Assembly: GCF_947172395.1 (NCBI RefSeq)
Contig: NC_069099.1
Coordinates: forward strand, 13,831,740-13,895,739
Direction of reading: 5' to 3'
DNA length: 64,000 nt
From: Bicyclus anynana
Lineage: Eukaryota > Arthropoda > Insecta > Lepidoptera > Nymphalidae
Positions 53,481 through 63,886 of this stretch are shown here, in pieces; positions within the stretch are counted from its first letter, which is position 1; each line of letters starts with the position of its first letter. Position numbers and translations under genes: made by a program. The notes beneath the pieces were generated by a model that was given only the letters and a program-made list of their open reading frames with translations, did no database searches and was not told the DNA's origin.

Positions 53481-56237
53481 ATTATCTGAACTTTGTTGAC
53501 CTTGAGCCCTGATTTTTTTTTAATAACAGGCTTAATAACGGCTGTAGGTTCTTGGTCTAAAAGCCTTTGTTTGTGATGTTTAGGACATTACACAAGCCCA
53601 TGGTTAATTTACTCACCGGGTTAAAAATGTAACAGAAACGCCCATATTCGGTGTGTTCTATTACAAACCGTCTCTAACGGTTTTAAGACTTGGATTGTTA
53701 CGGTGGTATTGTGATTTATTATTCTATATGAAAGCTGACGACGGAGTATATTGGTATTGTATGTAATCCATAATTGTTGAGACGGTATTATCATTTAGTT
53801 ATTTTTATTGTTTGTATGTAATAAAATTGTATTTTATCCTATTTGTAAATTTGTTTCGGAATTACGTATTACATGGACACTTTGAATAGTAAAGCCTCGG
53901 AGGAGGGGATGTCATCTTCGATTTTGCATATCTAATATAATGGGAATGCCCTCTTTACAAAACAATATTGTATGAAAATTTTAAAAGTGCTTATAAAACT
54001 TTTTTGAATTATTCTTTCCTCAATAAATACGTCGCTATTTTGGCTTTACTATTTCAAAAATTATATTCATAAATATAAAAAAAAATTCTCAAAATTTTCA
54101 CCCTTCTCAAAGATAGCTTTTTTGTGATAGTTGTTTACTTTTAGAATATAATTTTGCTCTAAGTAAGATATATAGCACTTTATTCCGTTTTAAATCAAAT
54201 TGTTGTCCAAAATTTTTACCTACCTATGTAATGCACATTTCAACACACAAATAATTTAAATTGTGATTCAAGCTCACGGTGGTGTGTGTATGTATTTGTG
54301 ACGTAAATTGTCTGTGACTTTTTATAAATTTTGATGTCTATGATTTCTGAACAACGTGTTAAAACGCCCATTATCGATGGTTTTTGTACAACGCAGTTGA
54401 ATAAGTAAATTGAAAAGTCAGGGTCAGGAATAAAGATTGACAGGCAATTAAGGTGAATACGTGACATTTATTTCTAAAGACCATCCATGGATTGCTAAGA
54501 TATTTGTCTCTCTTTTGTTAAATGGATGTAAAAAACATTAGTGTTAACTCTCACAGTATTTTCTAGATTCGTCATCTTCCACTATGTAATCAAATGTCAA
54601 AGCTTTAATACACCAAGTATTAAAACTCACAAGCGTTTGACTATATTTGAAAATGACTGATTTACTTACTTGATAGTGTTGTAAAGTTGGAAAGTCCTGT
54701 GAGAGTTAACATATGTTTACTAAATCCATTCACACGTACTGAGTTGAGAAAAAATTCGCATTTTGGTGCTAGATGAAAGCAACACAAGTGATAAACTAAA
54801 CTAAATTGAATAACCATGCTTAAAGCGCTAGAAAAGCTAGAAGCCAGAGCATATTTGACATTTAAATTAAAAAAAAATAACAACCACGTTTCAATAGCGT
54901 TCTAATCCCAAACGGTCTCACTCAAATCAGTGTGACTTGCTATTTTTCCAACTACTAAAGTGCTGTCCTTTTCCCAGTGTTACCAGAAAGTAACAGCTGT
55001 GTCTGACAGGTTGTGATCGAATGGGACAAACATTCAATTACAATTGCCTTAGTATTTTGTCTCATCACTACAAAGACAAACAGTTGGCATAACCTTGAAA
55101 CAGCGCAGTTCAACAACCTTGTACGAAGTTACATCGCCCGATTCGATCACGACCTGTCAGAAACGCAATCTTTAAACGGCTGGACTTTAGTTTATTTTAC
55201 TACTTTGTGTAGTTTGTCTACTTTGGAAGTATTGTTAGACTTTGGATGCAGTTAGCGTTGCCAGGCGTCCGGATAAAGCCGGACATAGTTGGCCTTTTAG
55301 ATTGCGTGTCCGGCCAAAACAATTTTTACATTTCTAGAACTCAATTTTTACTAATAACTTTGTTTGAATTATTAATAACTATTAATACCCGAAAAATTAG
55401 TAAAAGTGGTTCGATTTTATTTATATTTTATTAGAATTTAACAATATTTAAGTATAATAATAGTCAAAAAGCTTATTTTACAGAGACACAATATCCTCAA
55501 TAATGTGTCCGTACGAGAGTGTCCGGCCTTTTCATCCCAATGTCCGGCCAAGCTCTAGTAGTCTTTTGAAAATTCATTTATTTCAAGTAGGCTCAGTTTA
55601 CAAGCACTTTCCGGCTATTGGATTTAGTGACCTGGCAACCCTAGATGCAGTGGTAAGGTGTAACAAGCGTTTGACAGTGACAGGTGTGTAAATCTGAAGA
55701 AATCTTCTCTAGCGAAACGAACCTTCTTTATTAGACAAACTAACACTTGTCTGTCACCTAAACACTAAATCCAAACCCAAACATACTTTCAAAAATAGAT
55801 TTAATAGATTTTACACAGTCAGATTCATCGAATGGGCATATATCGGTCACGAACAATCTTTAATTTCATATTAATATGTGTTGCCATTGTTTAGGTCGAT
55901 AAATAATTTGTAATTTAATGTTACAATTTGTATAATAGGTTATTTACTTTGTTTACGGTGAGGGAGCTAAAGCCTATATTTACGGGCGTATACCTAATAT
56001 TTATTATTGACTAACTTAGAGTAAAGGAAAAGGATAAACGGAAAGTTTATTGTCCCACTTGGCCTGGATTCTCTTTGTTTAACATTTAATGGTAAGACTA
56101 AAAACACACAAATGAAAACATTTCACATATTCTATATTGTATTCATATCATAAAATATCATAGTAATAAAAATATATATTTGTATTGTAAGATGTTACTC
56201 ACAACTATTATATTGATAACGACAATTCCTTCTCTTT

Positions 56238-56324
56238 ATTACGATTATTCATTCCAGTCAGTAAAATGACAAGTGCAACTGTCACTGAAATGTCATTTTA
56301 CTGACTGGAATTAATAATCGTAAT
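56238..56324. mobile_element. Near-perfect 34-bp palindrome (MITE)
   Basis: Arms ATTACGATTATTCATTCCAG... (56238-56271) and 56291-56324 pair with one mismatch around a 19-base loop AGTGCAACTGTCACTGAAA. It is non-coding. Confidence 0.75.
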
Positions 56325-56936
56325 ATATTAGTGTGCTTTAGTAATTTTCGGCAGGAATACTTTTAAAAATAACTGCGAGGACAACAAACGCTAAGTTAGT
56401 TTTAGAAGAAGTAAAATCACTTAATATCCACAACTGAATTTAGAAGCTCCTCCTTTTCAGAAGTCGGTTAAAATAACTGGTTTCGGAAACTATTAAATTG
56501 GACTTGCTGATATTGTTTGTATGTTAAACAAATTGTCAGTTTAGTGTTGTGTTGTCTATCTTTTTCCTTTACTCTATGGCAAATAATACCGATGCTTTCG
56601 CTAAATATTTGGCATTTGTATGCGACACGATTGAAATGTTAATTCTCTAGTCTCCTTACTCTTTGTAAAGACATGTGTATGAAAAAAATAATAAAAACTT
56701 TAGTTTTTTAAATATTCGGTTTATAATGTTTCTGCATTAGACGAGTTTTATTTTTCCTTGATCATGAAATCCTTCAATATCAATCAATCATTATAGGTAT
56801 CAATATTTTTATTGTCTTTTGATGATTGGTCTATATATTTTATTTTCTCGCTGAGATAAAATTTTATAAAATCCATTAATTACTATCTGGACTCAAATGA
56901 AATTGATCTTTTACATCAGGTATGAAACAAAATATG

Positions 56937-57062
56937 AGAGCCATGATAACCCAGTGCATAAGATCTCTGTCTCAGATTCCGGAGGGTGTGGGTTCGAATC
57001 TGGTCTGGGGCATGCACCTCCAACTTTTCAGTTGCGTAGGTACATTTTAAGAAATTAAATAT
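56937..57062 (+). mobile_element. SINE family A, left part (interrupted by LINE)
   Basis: The head GCCATGATAACCCAGTGCAT, B box GGGTTCGAATC and body to AAGAAATTAAATAT are present. The sequence resumes at 60847 with AAATATCACGTGTCTCAAAC, exactly where the family consensus would continue. Confidence 0.85.
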
Positions 57063-57064
57063 TT

Positions 57065-57802
57065 TTGAACGACTTTCAAAGGGAGTTAGCCGAGTTTCGC
57101 AGAGATATTATGAAATTTTTTCAAGAATTCGCAGCCACTCAAAATGAAAGTTTGCTGGTAATACGGCAAGAGGTTACAGATCTAACAAATGAAATAAAAT
57201 CTTTAAAAAAAACTACCGAAAACTTAAACTCAAAATATAACACACTACAGCAAGAAATTGAAAACATTAAATCGGAGAATAAAGTGTTACATAATATACT
57301 AAATCAGACAGGCGATCCCGCAACCAATAGCGTTATGAGCAAAAAATCGCTTCCTCCTACCTACGAAGACCTTATGCTCGAACTCAAAGACCGCTGTGAC
57401 CGCGAGAAAAATGTTATTATTGTGGGTATTAGTGAAATATGTAACAAAAACTTTGCTGCCCGGCGCACTCATGATGACAACGAGACATTTAATGTTATTA
57501 AAACCTTATCTGAACAATGCCCAAAACCGATGAAAACTATACGTCTTGGAAAATATATCCCTGGGAAGATTAGGCCTCTAAAAGTGTGTTTCGATTCGCC
57601 TGCCGTTCCAAAACAGTTACTACGAAATAAATCGAAACTGCCCGACAGCTTTCGTATGTATGCTGACCAAACTCCATCTCAGAAGACATTTTTGAATCAA
57701 CTTTCATTAGAGTTGCAAAAAAGAAAAGAAAGTGGGGAAACCGACCTTATTATTAAGTATGTGCAGGGAGTACCTAAAATTATAAAATCAAAAAACGATT
57801 AA
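57065..57802 (+). CDS. LINE ORF1 protein, 5'-truncated
   Basis: Open from the element's left end with no ATG at the start; the first internal Met is at residue 17. 245 codons. The first ~90 residues form a coiled coil with heptad spacing (LTNEIKSLKKTTENLNSKYN). The C-terminal part (REKNVIIVGISE; RPLKVCFDSPAVPKQLL; MYADQTPSQKTFLNQL; LIIKYVQGVPKII) is the RNA-binding-type domain of CR1/Jockey-group ORF1 proteins. It ends in TAA at 57800-57802. It would act as a nucleic-acid chaperone in the retrotransposon RNP (family knowledge). Confidence 0.8.
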   Translation: MNDFQRELAEFRRDIMKFFQEFAATQNESLLVIRQEVTDLTNEIKSLKKTTENLNSKYNTLQQEIENIKSENKVLHNILNQTGDPATNSVMSKKSLPPTYEDLMLELKDRCDREKNVIIVGISEICNKNFAARRTHDDNETFNVIKTLSEQCPKPMKTIRLGKYIPGKIRPLKVCFDSPAVPKQLLRNKSKLPDSFRMYADQTPSQKTFLNQLSLELQKRKESGETDLIIKYVQGVPKIIKSKND

Positions 57803-60741
57803 TCAGTACTGTTCACTGTGAATTAACGAAGTATTCGACCAGTATAGGTAGCAACTACGTCTCACACAATTTAATACAAAAATATGAAGATTTACCTGCA
57901 AATTCAAAGTCATTAAAATTTTTCTATGCTAACCTACGAAGTATTAGAAAGCCAGGCAAGTTTGAAGAAATCCAATGTATACTGAAATCAGTGCCGAAAT
58001 CACTCCATGTTCTTGTTTTTACCGAGACTTGGCTTAGATCTGACCAAGATGCTTGTCAATTCCAACTACCGTGCTATACACACATTTACAACTACAGGAC
58101 AACTAGTAAAGGTGGAGGGGTATCAATTTACCTACATAATAGCATTACATATGACATAACAGAGAATCTAACAGAGACTGGAAATCATTACCTTTGGATA
58201 TACTTACCTAAATATGCCCTTAATATAGGCGGAATATATAAACCTGGCGAGTCAAACGTAAATAATTTTTTAGAAACATATTCCTTGCAGTTACAAAAAC
58301 GTAACAGAACAATATTGTTTGGCGATTTCAACCTAGACCTCTTAAGCACCAATACCAACATTGTAAGCTACACAAGAACTATAGAAGAAGCTGGTTATGA
58401 CATAATAAATAAAATTGATAAAAAATACTGTACTCGTGAAACATCTACAACTAAAACCATCTTGGATCATGTTTGTACTAATTTGAAAAATAACACCCTT
58501 ACGATGTCAATTGTAGAATCGTCTTTATCCGATCACAAACAATTATACGTAGAAGTATACAGATGTGCGCCACAAGAACTTCAGCGGGTTCAGTATACTG
58601 CTCTTGATTACGACGGCTTACAAAAGAGTTCTTCAGAAACTAAACCACCTATAAATGAAAATTTTGAATGTATAGATAACTATATAAAACAACAAATAAA
58701 ACAGAACCAAATAGTGAAGAACAAAGTACTAAATCTGCCACAGAAGGATTGGATTAATAAAGATATAATTAAAGCGATAGACCGACGTAACACTGTCTGG
58801 AAAAGCTTAAAAGAAAATAGCAAAAATGAAGATTTATTAAGCAAATATAACCTTGAAAAATTAAGTGTGAAAGAATTGATTAAGGACTCTCAAAAAACGT
58901 ACTACACTGAGGAATTTAAAAAATGTTTTAATAAACCTAAAAAGATGTGGGACTTAATCAATACTTTAGCTGTAAATAAAATCAAAAATAACTGTGCACC
59001 CCCAAAATTGAGCACTTCATCTGGCACTATTACAGATGGAGATAAAATTTGTCAAACATTTAATGATTTCTTTTTAACTGTAGGTACAGAACTAGCTAAC
59101 AACATTCCACATAAATATCATGCACATTTAATTCATACTCTTATGTACAAAGAATCTTATCATCATGATATAACTTTAAGTGAATTCGAGCCATGTAGTC
59201 CTAATGAAGTAAAAAACATTATCAACAACTTAGACAGCAATACAAGTGCGGGTATCGATGGAATCACCTCAAAAGCCTTGAAATGCCTTAAAAATGTAAT
59301 TGCCTCAAGTCTCGCAAATTGTATTAACAAGTGTCTCACAGACGGGGTTTTTCCTGATAGCTTGAAAATTGCAAAAGTCACTCCAATCCATAAGGCTGGG
59401 TCAAAATCCGATCCCAGCAATTACAGACCCATATCAGTATTGCCCGTAGTCTCTAAAGTTTTTGAAAGAGTTATATATAACAGATTAAATAAATATTTAA
59501 ATGAAAAAAACTTTTTGATTGAACAGCAATATGGGTTTAGGCCAAAATCCAATACAATATGTGCAGCAATTGACGTAGTTACAAAAATAAAAACTAATAT
59601 AGATAGAAATCATGTGTGCTTAGGAGTGTTTATAGACCTAAAAAAAGCATTCGATACTGTAAGCCACCCAAAGCTCTTACAAAAACTAGCTAACATCGGG
59701 GATCTTGGGACTGCACTAACCGTTTTTGCCTCTTATTTCAATAATCGTAAACAAATAGTACAAATATCTAAAAATAAAAGCAATTCTCAATTAGTTACTT
59801 GCGGTGTTCCTCAGGGCTCGATTTTAGGACCATTACTTTTCCTTATATATGTTAATAACATAATAAATCTTAACCTATCAGGACAGCTAACCCTCTATGC
59901 AGATGATACGTGCCTATTTTACTTTGCACACTCTATTCATGAAGCAATTGCACAAGCTCAAAGTGATTTAGACAAATTAAGTCAATTTTTCTTGTATAAT
60001 CTTTTAACAATCAACACTACTAAAACATCTTACATGATATTCAAAGCTAAAAATAAAAAAATTCTAGATTTTAACCCACTTACAATCAACAACATTAAAA
60101 TTCAAAGATCTCACGCAGAAAAATATTTAGGCCTAGTAATAGATGACAAGTTGATTTGGGACTCTCATATTGATCAACAAATTTCAAAATTAACATCACT
60201 AACAGGTGTCTTACGAAGAATATCGAATTGCATTCCGTACAAAGTAAGAAACACTATCTACAACGCTCTAGCAAAGCCACATTTGGAATACTTAATAGAA
60301 ATATGGGGAACTGCTGCACAGACACATCTTAACAAATTACAACGCACACAAAACAAATTAATCAAGACACTATTTCATTACAACTTTTACACACCAACAA
60401 AAGATCTTTACACTAAAACAAAACTATTCAATATCACGCAACTATACACATACAATACCTGTCTCATAATTAAAAAAATCATGACCAACACACTACATTC
60501 TACTATAACATTTAAGCATAGGACTAACAAACTCAATCTCAGGAATAAATATAAAATCAATATATGGCGACCACGAACAAAAACCTATGGAAATAAAAAC
60601 ATATTATGTGAGGGTGCTCAGTTATATAACAATCTGCCAAACTCCATTAAGGAGTTAAACAACATAAAAGCATTCAAGAAATCGATTAAATCCTACATCC
60701 TCACAAACTTGGACAAAATATTGAAAAAACAATGTAATTAA
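57802..60741 (+). CDS. LINE ORF2: endonuclease and reverse transcriptase
   Basis: The frame is open from about 57778; the earliest start-like codon is GTG at 57991, which would give 916 residues but cut into the endonuclease. The upstream in-frame part encodes LKFFYANLRSIRKPGKFEEI, the N-terminal motif of apurinic-type endonucleases, so the true protein starts near 57802. Motifs in order: VFTETWL, GDFNLDLL, SDHKQLYVEV (EN); then SAGIDGITSKALK, PSNYRPISVLPVVSKVFERV, FIDLKKAFDTVSH, GVPQGSILGPLLFLIYVN and YADDT near residue 636 (RT). A C-terminal domain follows (RTQNKLIKTLF; AQLYNNLPNSIKEL). Catalytic residues are intact. At the expected ORF1/ORF2 junction the codon overlapping the stop is ATC, not ATG. 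Confidence 0.88.
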   Translation: MSTVHCELTKYSTSIGSNYVSHNLIQKYEDLPANSKSLKFFYANLRSIRKPGKFEEIQCILKSVPKSLHVLVFTETWLRSDQDACQFQLPCYTHIYNYRTTSKGGGVSIYLHNSITYDITENLTETGNHYLWIYLPKYALNIGGIYKPGESNVNNFLETYSLQLQKRNRTILFGDFNLDLLSTNTNIVSYTRTIEEAGYDIINKIDKKYCTRETSTTKTILDHVCTNLKNNTLTMSIVESSLSDHKQLYVEVYRCAPQELQRVQYTALDYDGLQKSSSETKPPINENFECIDNYIKQQIKQNQIVKNKVLNLPQKDWINKDIIKAIDRRNTVWKSLKENSKNEDLLSKYNLEKLSVKELIKDSQKTYYTEEFKKCFNKPKKMWDLINTLAVNKIKNNCAPPKLSTSSGTITDGDKICQTFNDFFLTVGTELANNIPHKYHAHLIHTLMYKESYHHDITLSEFEPCSPNEVKNIINNLDSNTSAGIDGITSKALKCLKNVIASSLANCINKCLTDGVFPDSLKIAKVTPIHKAGSKSDPSNYRPISVLPVVSKVFERVIYNRLNKYLNEKNFLIEQQYGFRPKSNTICAAIDVVTKIKTNIDRNHVCLGVFIDLKKAFDTVSHPKLLQKLANIGDLGTALTVFASYFNNRKQIVQISKNKSNSQLVTCGVPQGSILGPLLFLIYVNNIINLNLSGQLTLYADDTCLFYFAHSIHEAIAQAQSDLDKLSQFFLYNLLTINTTKTSYMIFKAKNKKILDFNPLTINNIKIQRSHAEKYLGLVIDDKLIWDSHIDQQISKLTSLTGVLRRISNCIPYKVRNTIYNALAKPHLEYLIEIWGTAAQTHLNKLQRTQNKLIKTLFHYNFYTPTKDLYTKTKLFNITQLYTYNTCLIIKKIMTNTLHSTITFKHRTNKLNLRNKYKINIWRPRTKTYGNKNILCEGAQLYNNLPNSIKELNNIKAFKKSIKSYILTNLDKILKKQCN

Positions 60742-60846
60742 AATTTTGTTACAATAATGCATGCTGTCTGCAAAAATGACGATATGTTAACTCTAAGTTA
60801 AGTGAACAGTACGTTCTTTTTTGGAGAAATAAATATCTTTAAACCG

Positions 60847-61045
60847 AAATATCACGTGTCTCAAACGGTGAAGGAAAAACATCGTGAGAAAACCAGCACA
60901 CCAGATAATTTTCTTAATTCTCTGCGTGTGTGAAGCCTGTCAATCCGCATTGGACCAGCATGGTGGACAATTGGCCTAACCCCTCATTCTGAGAGGAGCC
61001 TCGAACTCAGCAGCGAGCGAATATAGGTTGATAATGATGATGAAA
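60847..61045 (+). mobile_element. SINE family A, right part
   Basis: It continues the SINE broken at 57062: CGTGTCTCAAACGGTGAAGG, CAATCCGCATTGGACCAGC, CTCAGCAGCGAGCG and a GATAATGATGATG tail. Confidence 0.85.
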
Positions 61046-61174
61046 AAAAAAGTTTCGAACTTGGCAAAATTGATAAACCTATTGCATTTAGCTAACAAAA
61101 GTCATTGAGAAAAATAAAAACTGTTAGGTTTTAAGTTTTATTATTAAAAGCAAAATCCATATCCCATAAATATA
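61046..61174 (-). terminator. PSMB3 3' UTR with polyadenylation signal
   Basis: On the minus strand AATAAA lies at 61142-61137, some 33 bases after the PSMB3 stop codon. Confidence 0.6.
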
Positions 61175-63375
61175 TTAATCCATTCTAGTCTTGACGTGTT
61201 TCTCGGTGATTTTGTCCTTTTCAATGATGTAGACAACAGCGCCCCAACCGGAGATCGCGTCGCGGTCTGCCGCGTTTACTAGAGCCTGGAAAATAATATC
61301 TGGTTGGTAATTTTATTAACGTTCGCTGCGGTACGTGGTCAGTTGACCTCTTACATCTAGTGACTTCAAGAGTTCGAGGTTGATGGACCTCGCACCTCAC
61401 CACACAAAGTTTTAGGTCCAAAAACCTCGTACTGCACCAGATGATAATACAGAAAAATCAATGCCGCAGCAAACATGTTACAAATGTGTGTTGTGACAAA
61501 GTAAAAATTAGTTGTTTATAAGCATTTTTGAAACGTCAGGTAATAATATTAGATAATGGTGATAATAATTGGTTAAAAATTAAATTCACGAGGGTTCCAA
61601 ACACCCCTTGGTCCAAAAAGACCCCACAACAAACTCAGTCAGGGCTTTTTCTTTTGTTTGAAACCAAAAGGGGTGTGGATTCTCATCCTCCTAACAAATT
61701 AGCCCACTTCCATCTTAGACTGCATCATCACTTACCATCAGGTGAGATTGTAGTCAAGGGCTAATTTGTAAAGAATAAAAAAATACAACATAGCATTAAT
61801 TTTGACTGAAAAACGAAAAATAAATATAATATCTAAATAAAACCAACATACCTGTGAAATGGTTTCAAACAGCTCATCTGGTGATAGATTTGGCTCCCAC
61901 AGAGCTTCACACATACCATACAGCTGATCTGTGCACGTGCCTGATACTACAAAGTCTTCAGGCTCATTTGGACAACCAATCTGAAAATACAGATATTATC
62001 ATCATTTAGACTATAGTATTTAGACCAGGCTCTGTGAGGTATAGAGTGTGCATAATTCGAGGACCACATTCATAATTTTGCATGTTGTTTGTTGAATACA
62101 AGTTCTTAACTTACAAATTTGAAAATATAAGGACTTTTGTTCTTAGGCGAATCACTTACTTCCAGATTTTATCCTTCAAAGAGATTCCAAGTAAAAAATG
62201 TTTTAAATATTTACCAAGTCCATATTGCAGACATAAGGTTTATTGTCAATGGGGTCTAGACCAGCAACGACAGGCTCAATGAAGTAGGGTCCAAAACGCC
62301 TCTCATACAGCAGGTTTGACAGCATCGCTGAGAATGTGTTGGGCCTCATTATTCTGTTCTCCTTAAGCTCATAGAGATTCATTCTGGAAACAAATGTTGA
62401 TGTTACTTAATAAAATGTTGTTTTTTGAAGTGTATCACACACTTGACTTGCGGAGGAAGCTGATGAATGCAATACAAAAGTGCAATCAGGCGAGGCGAGA
62501 CAGTCTTAATGTCTGTTCGCCTTGTCTGGCAATAGCTAAAGAAATTTGACTTCAGTTATGTGGTCCAATGCAAACTTGTTTTTTTTATACATTAAGAAGT
62601 TTATTAATAGTAATCTTGTTACTAACTGATTCAACTTGAAACTTGCATAATCACTAGAGGTATTCTCTAAAAACTTAGGGTAGCTCAAATGGCAATGGAA
62701 AGGAAACCAGTAGGAGTCACACCTAGGGAGAGGAAAACTTACAAATGGCTAAAAAAAAACGTAGTAAAAAGTTCTCTAATGTGCAAAGGATGGGAAATCT
62801 AAAATAGCAGTGGGTAGGTTATATTATAACAGAAAAAATATTATACTATATTGGAGCAAGACCATTTTAGAATTATGACGAGTGACCAGTGGGAAGACCA
62901 CAATTGAGGTGGAATTTACCTGAATTTAAGCCTCTGATAAACAGTCTGGGTGTCAGTTGCTAATCCTGGGAGCCCTACATACAGTGTGGGGCCCATTTGA
63001 AACACTTTCGGGAAGTTTGCCGATATTGTCTGGGCTTGGATACCGTAGCGCTTATCTGTAGCGATCGCCACACAGTCTTTACCCTTCATTGCCACCACTG
63101 CACCTCCATTGTACGCCAAAATAGACTAAAACATGAATTAGTGTTTTTGTTTCAATTATCTCGTATTTTCTCTTTCTCGGTTTAAAGTGTTACTTTCTAT
63201 ATTAAAATACATTGAAAGCATAGTTAAGTGTATAAGAACTAGAGAATAATGATGAAAACAGAAAATATTTAGCAGAAATACGCTTGGTAATGACGCTATC
63301 ATAACCAAAGCCGGCGTTTGGTTTAAAATAAAATAATTAGCAATTAATACACTTAAAGACTAAACGACTTACCAT
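61175..63375 (-). CDS. PSMB3: Proteasome subunit beta type-3
   Basis: Five minus-strand exons: 63375..63373 (the ATG alone), 63125..62920, 62383..62215, 61980..61852 and 61285..61175. The product is 205 residues, the family's usual length. Landmarks are SILAYNGGAVVAMKGKDCVAI, DKRYGIQAQTIS, GLATDTQTVYQRLKFR, NLLYERRFGPYFIEPVVAGL, SGTCTDQLYGMCEALWEPN and the C-terminal EKHVKTRMD. Beta-3 is a structural, non-catalytic subunit of the 20S core beta ring; there is no processed N-terminal Thr, consistent with MSILAYNGG. The first exon contributes only the start codon, joined to TCT in exon 2. Intron 4 holds a SINE fragment and a TTAA-type MITE. Confidence 0.95.
61320..61477. mobile_element. Second copy of the TTAA-flanked MITE family (PSMB3 intron 4)
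   Basis: GTTCGCTGCGGTACGTGGTC at the left and CCGCAGCAAACATG at the right match the ends of the 51781-51891 element. The left flank is TTAA and the right flank TTAC. It is longer than the first copy and diverged in the middle. Confidence 0.65.
61665..61790 (+). mobile_element. SINE family B fragment (PSMB3 intron 4)
   Basis: GTGTGGATTCTCATCCTCC, CATCAGGTGAGATTGTAGTC and an AAGAATAAAAAAAT end match the 3' part of family B. Confidence 0.65.
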
Positions 63376-63880
63376 TTTCACTGCTTTTAAAGTGATGTTA
63401 TAAGAATATAATAATTACTTTTCAACTCGAAAATTCTATTTTCTTTTCTGTTCGAATTCAAACTTCAATGGCGAAAATGACATATCATTCGCCATAGACA
63501 TAGACTAATGACCACGGACTAAAAATATACGTTCCGTTTTCGCTTTTTTTACAGATTAAATAATCTAGATGATTTTCCATAGAGTTCGGCTAATAAAAGA
63601 AGAGAATAAAATCGCCCGCCAAATTTAAAAAAATCGGAGTAAATTCTCAAAACTATAGTGCAAATGTTGGAATAACTAAGTTTAATATGTGTATGTATTC
63701 ACAAACAAAACAATAATTGAACAATAAAAACTGTTTAAATATATTTTTTTTAAATTGACAGGCGATTTCAGTTTCTATTTTCACTAGCCAAACTAATTTA
63801 GCAAATATTTTTTTAGTCTATGTATGATGAAAAATGGGGGGTAAATTATGAAGAAAATTATAAAAAAAACGTTCACAATA
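63376..63880. other. PSMB3 upstream region / intergenic spacer
   Basis: It holds the PSMB3 5' UTR and presumably its promoter (63376-63520), then AT-rich sequence with no recognisable gene up to the polyadenylation signal of the next minus-strand gene. Confidence 0.5.
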
Positions 63881-63886
63881 TTTATT

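Larger units (their letters stand above)
50601..56936. other. Repeat-rich intergenic region
   Basis: No gene is recognised. It holds a TTAA-flanked MITE (51781-51891), a Helitron-like fragment (about 52690-52829), palindromic CAGTAAAATGACA elements (53345-53480, 56238-56324), a dispersed repeat (55045-55104) and a CCGGATAAAGCCGGACA repeat (about 55255-55635; a reversed relative is near 35238-35330). Small open frames here have AT-driven composition. Confidence 0.55.
57063..60846 (+). mobile_element. 5'-truncated CR1/Jockey-group LINE inserted in a SINE
   Basis: The 3784-bp element is bounded by the 6-bp direct repeat AAATAT (57057-57062, 60847-60852). It carries ORF1 (N-terminally truncated) and a full-length ORF2 with EN and RT. 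The 3' end has AATAAA near 60829 and stops in CTTTAAACCG without a poly(A) tail, which fits CR1-like rather than L1-like ends. Clade placement is by motif memory only. Confidence 0.88.

Noticed and set aside
55013..55255. 80-codon open frame with LETAQFNNLVRSYIARF-like sequence
   Set aside because: Part of it is a dispersed repeat that also occurs near 18800, so it is probably transposon debris.
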